Source: JAUXIQ01 sp030620925 [NCBI: Nitrospinota bacterium]
GTDB taxonomy: Bacteria > JAUXIQ01
Direction of reading: 5' to 3'
DNA length: 12,824 nt
Assembly: GCA_030620925.1 (NCBI GenBank)
Contig: JAUXIQ010000017.1
Span: 1 to 12,824, forward strand
The position numbers were made by a program, and so were the translations under genes. Below the pieces are notes generated by a model. The model saw only the letters and a list, made by a program, of their open reading frames with translations. It was not told where the DNA came from and did not search any database. Shown here piece after piece: positions 12,114 to 12,824 of this stretch. Position 1 is the first letter of the stretch, and each line of letters opens with the position of its first letter.

Positions 12114-12824
12114 ATGATGAAAAAGATTCTGCTCATTGCTCTACTGGTAGGAGTGTTCGCTCTGGCTTTTGCTCCGGGGAATGCAAATGCCAAGAAGGAA
12201 GTGGGCGTTACGGATACCAGCATACTCATTGGTTCCTCCGCCGGTCTATCCGGCCCCATCGCTAATTGGGGCAACAACTTATCCCGCTTCGCGCCCCAGG
12301 CCTACTTCAACATGGTCAATGAAAAGGGGGGCATCCATGGGCGACAGATTAAATATATAGTCTACGATGACGGGTACAAACCCGACCGGGCCATGGCAAA
12401 CGTCAAGAAGCTCATCGAGAGGGACCGTGTATTCTGCTTGCTCCTGCAGATGGGCACCCCCAACAACATGGCCACCTACAAGTACGTGACGCAAGTGAAA
12501 AAAGTCCCCCTCATGTTTCCCGCCACCGGCGCACACATCTGGGCGGAACCCTTTAAGAAGTATATTTATGCCCTTTCACCCACCTATCATCAGCAGGCAT
12601 ATCTGATAACCGACTATCTGGTCATCACCCGTGGTATCAAGAAAATAGGAAATTTTTTCCAGGACGACGACTACGGGTATGATGTGCGCAACCCCACCGT
12701 GGCAAGGCTCAAACAGCATGGGCTCAAGGTTTTCGGTGAAGAGAAATACAAGAGTGGCCAGGTGGACGTCAGCGCCCAGGTGAGCAAGCTCAGGCAGGCG
12801 GGGGCCGAAGCTGTGGTCCTGGGG
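12114..12824 (+). CDS. Branched-chain-amino-acid-type ABC solute-binding protein (Peripla_BP_6), second tandem copy, partial
   Basis: The frame is open from ATG 12114 to the window edge (237 codons), so the C-terminal half is missing. It starts with a complete signal peptide: MMKK, a hydrophobic core ILLIALLVGVFALAFA and a likely cut after NANA. The mature part (GVTDTSILIGSSAGLSGP, DDGYKPDRAMANVKKLIERD, MFPATGAHIW, FFQDDDYGYDV, SGQVDVSAQVSKLRQAG) is about three quarters identical by eye to the first copy, which points to tandem duplication. Differences cluster in PKKYIYALSPTYHQQAYL-like positions and around 'FCLLLQ', near regions that line the cleft in this fold, so the ligand may differ; that is inference. 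GGGGAG lies five bases upstream of the ATG; a second ATG follows directly. It has its own promoter. Confidence 0.92.
   Translation, partial: MMKKILLIALLVGVFALAFAPGNANAKKEVGVTDTSILIGSSAGLSGPIANWGNNLSRFAPQAYFNMVNEKGGIHGRQIKYIVYDDGYKPDRAMANVKKLIERDRVFCLLLQMGTPNNMATYKYVTQVKKVPLMFPATGAHIWAEPFKKYIYALSPTYHQQAYLITDYLVITRGIKKIGNFFQDDDYGYDVRNPTVARLKQHGLKVFGEEKYKSGQVDVSAQVSKLRQAGAEAVVLG

Noticed and set aside
1-12824. CRISPR array, insertion sequence, prophage or defence island
   Set aside because: No regularly spaced repeats, transposase, integrase, phage or known defence protein was seen; all long genes are metabolic, transport or envelope genes.

Overview
The window looks like a chromosomal segment of an anaerobic, Gram-negative-type bacterium living on CoA-thioester (beta-oxidation-like) metabolism. 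The grounds are an acyl-CoA dehydrogenase clustered with both ETF subunits, a PilP-like protein, exported periplasmic proteins without lipoboxes, molybdenum-hydroxylase genes and a tungstate-type importer. Desulfobacterota (former Deltaproteobacteria) would fit, but this is inference; no rRNA or marker gene is present.

Layout. (1) 29-940 (+): an exported two-domain rhodanese, convergent with (2) 1000-2142 (-), an enlarged, solitary PilP-like protein. (3) 2243-5420 (-): acyl-CoA dehydrogenase, then etfB, then etfA, an electron-transfer module with likely promoters ahead of the dehydrogenase and ahead of etfB. (4) 5421-5837: a gene-free stretch with several hairpin-forming inverted repeats. (5) 5838-7543 (-): tupB-tupC, permease and ATPase of a tungstate-type ABC importer, with no binding-protein gene beside them. 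A terminator-like hairpin sits in the leader of tupB. (6) 7686-9937 (-): medium (FAD) subunit, small (2Fe-2S) subunit and XdhC chaperone of a xanthine dehydrogenase/CO dehydrogenase-type molybdenum hydroxylase. The FAD subunit is interrupted by an in-frame TGA, and no large molybdopterin subunit is present. (7) 9938-12824: a divergent region, then two tandem paralogous branched-chain-amino-acid-type (Peripla_BP_6) solute-binding proteins on the + strand. Each has its own near-consensus sigma-70 promoter and a leader of about 180-190 nt. The first carries an apparent one-base insertion inside its signal peptide; the second runs off the window.

How it may fit together. Solute-binding proteins capture an organic substrate, the acyl-CoA dehydrogenase oxidises a CoA-ester and passes electrons to EtfAB, and the Tup importer plus XdhC would supply and load the metal cofactor of a hydroxylase whose catalytic subunit must lie elsewhere. 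The interrupted FAD subunit and missing large subunit suggest that the hydroxylase operon is decaying, unless the TGA is recoded or is a sequencing error. I saw no CRISPR array, transposase, prophage, tRNA or rRNA. The best candidates for something new are the TGA inside a palindrome, the dehydrogenase with an atypical catalytic-base position, the extended PilP protein and the twin leaders of the binding-protein genes.
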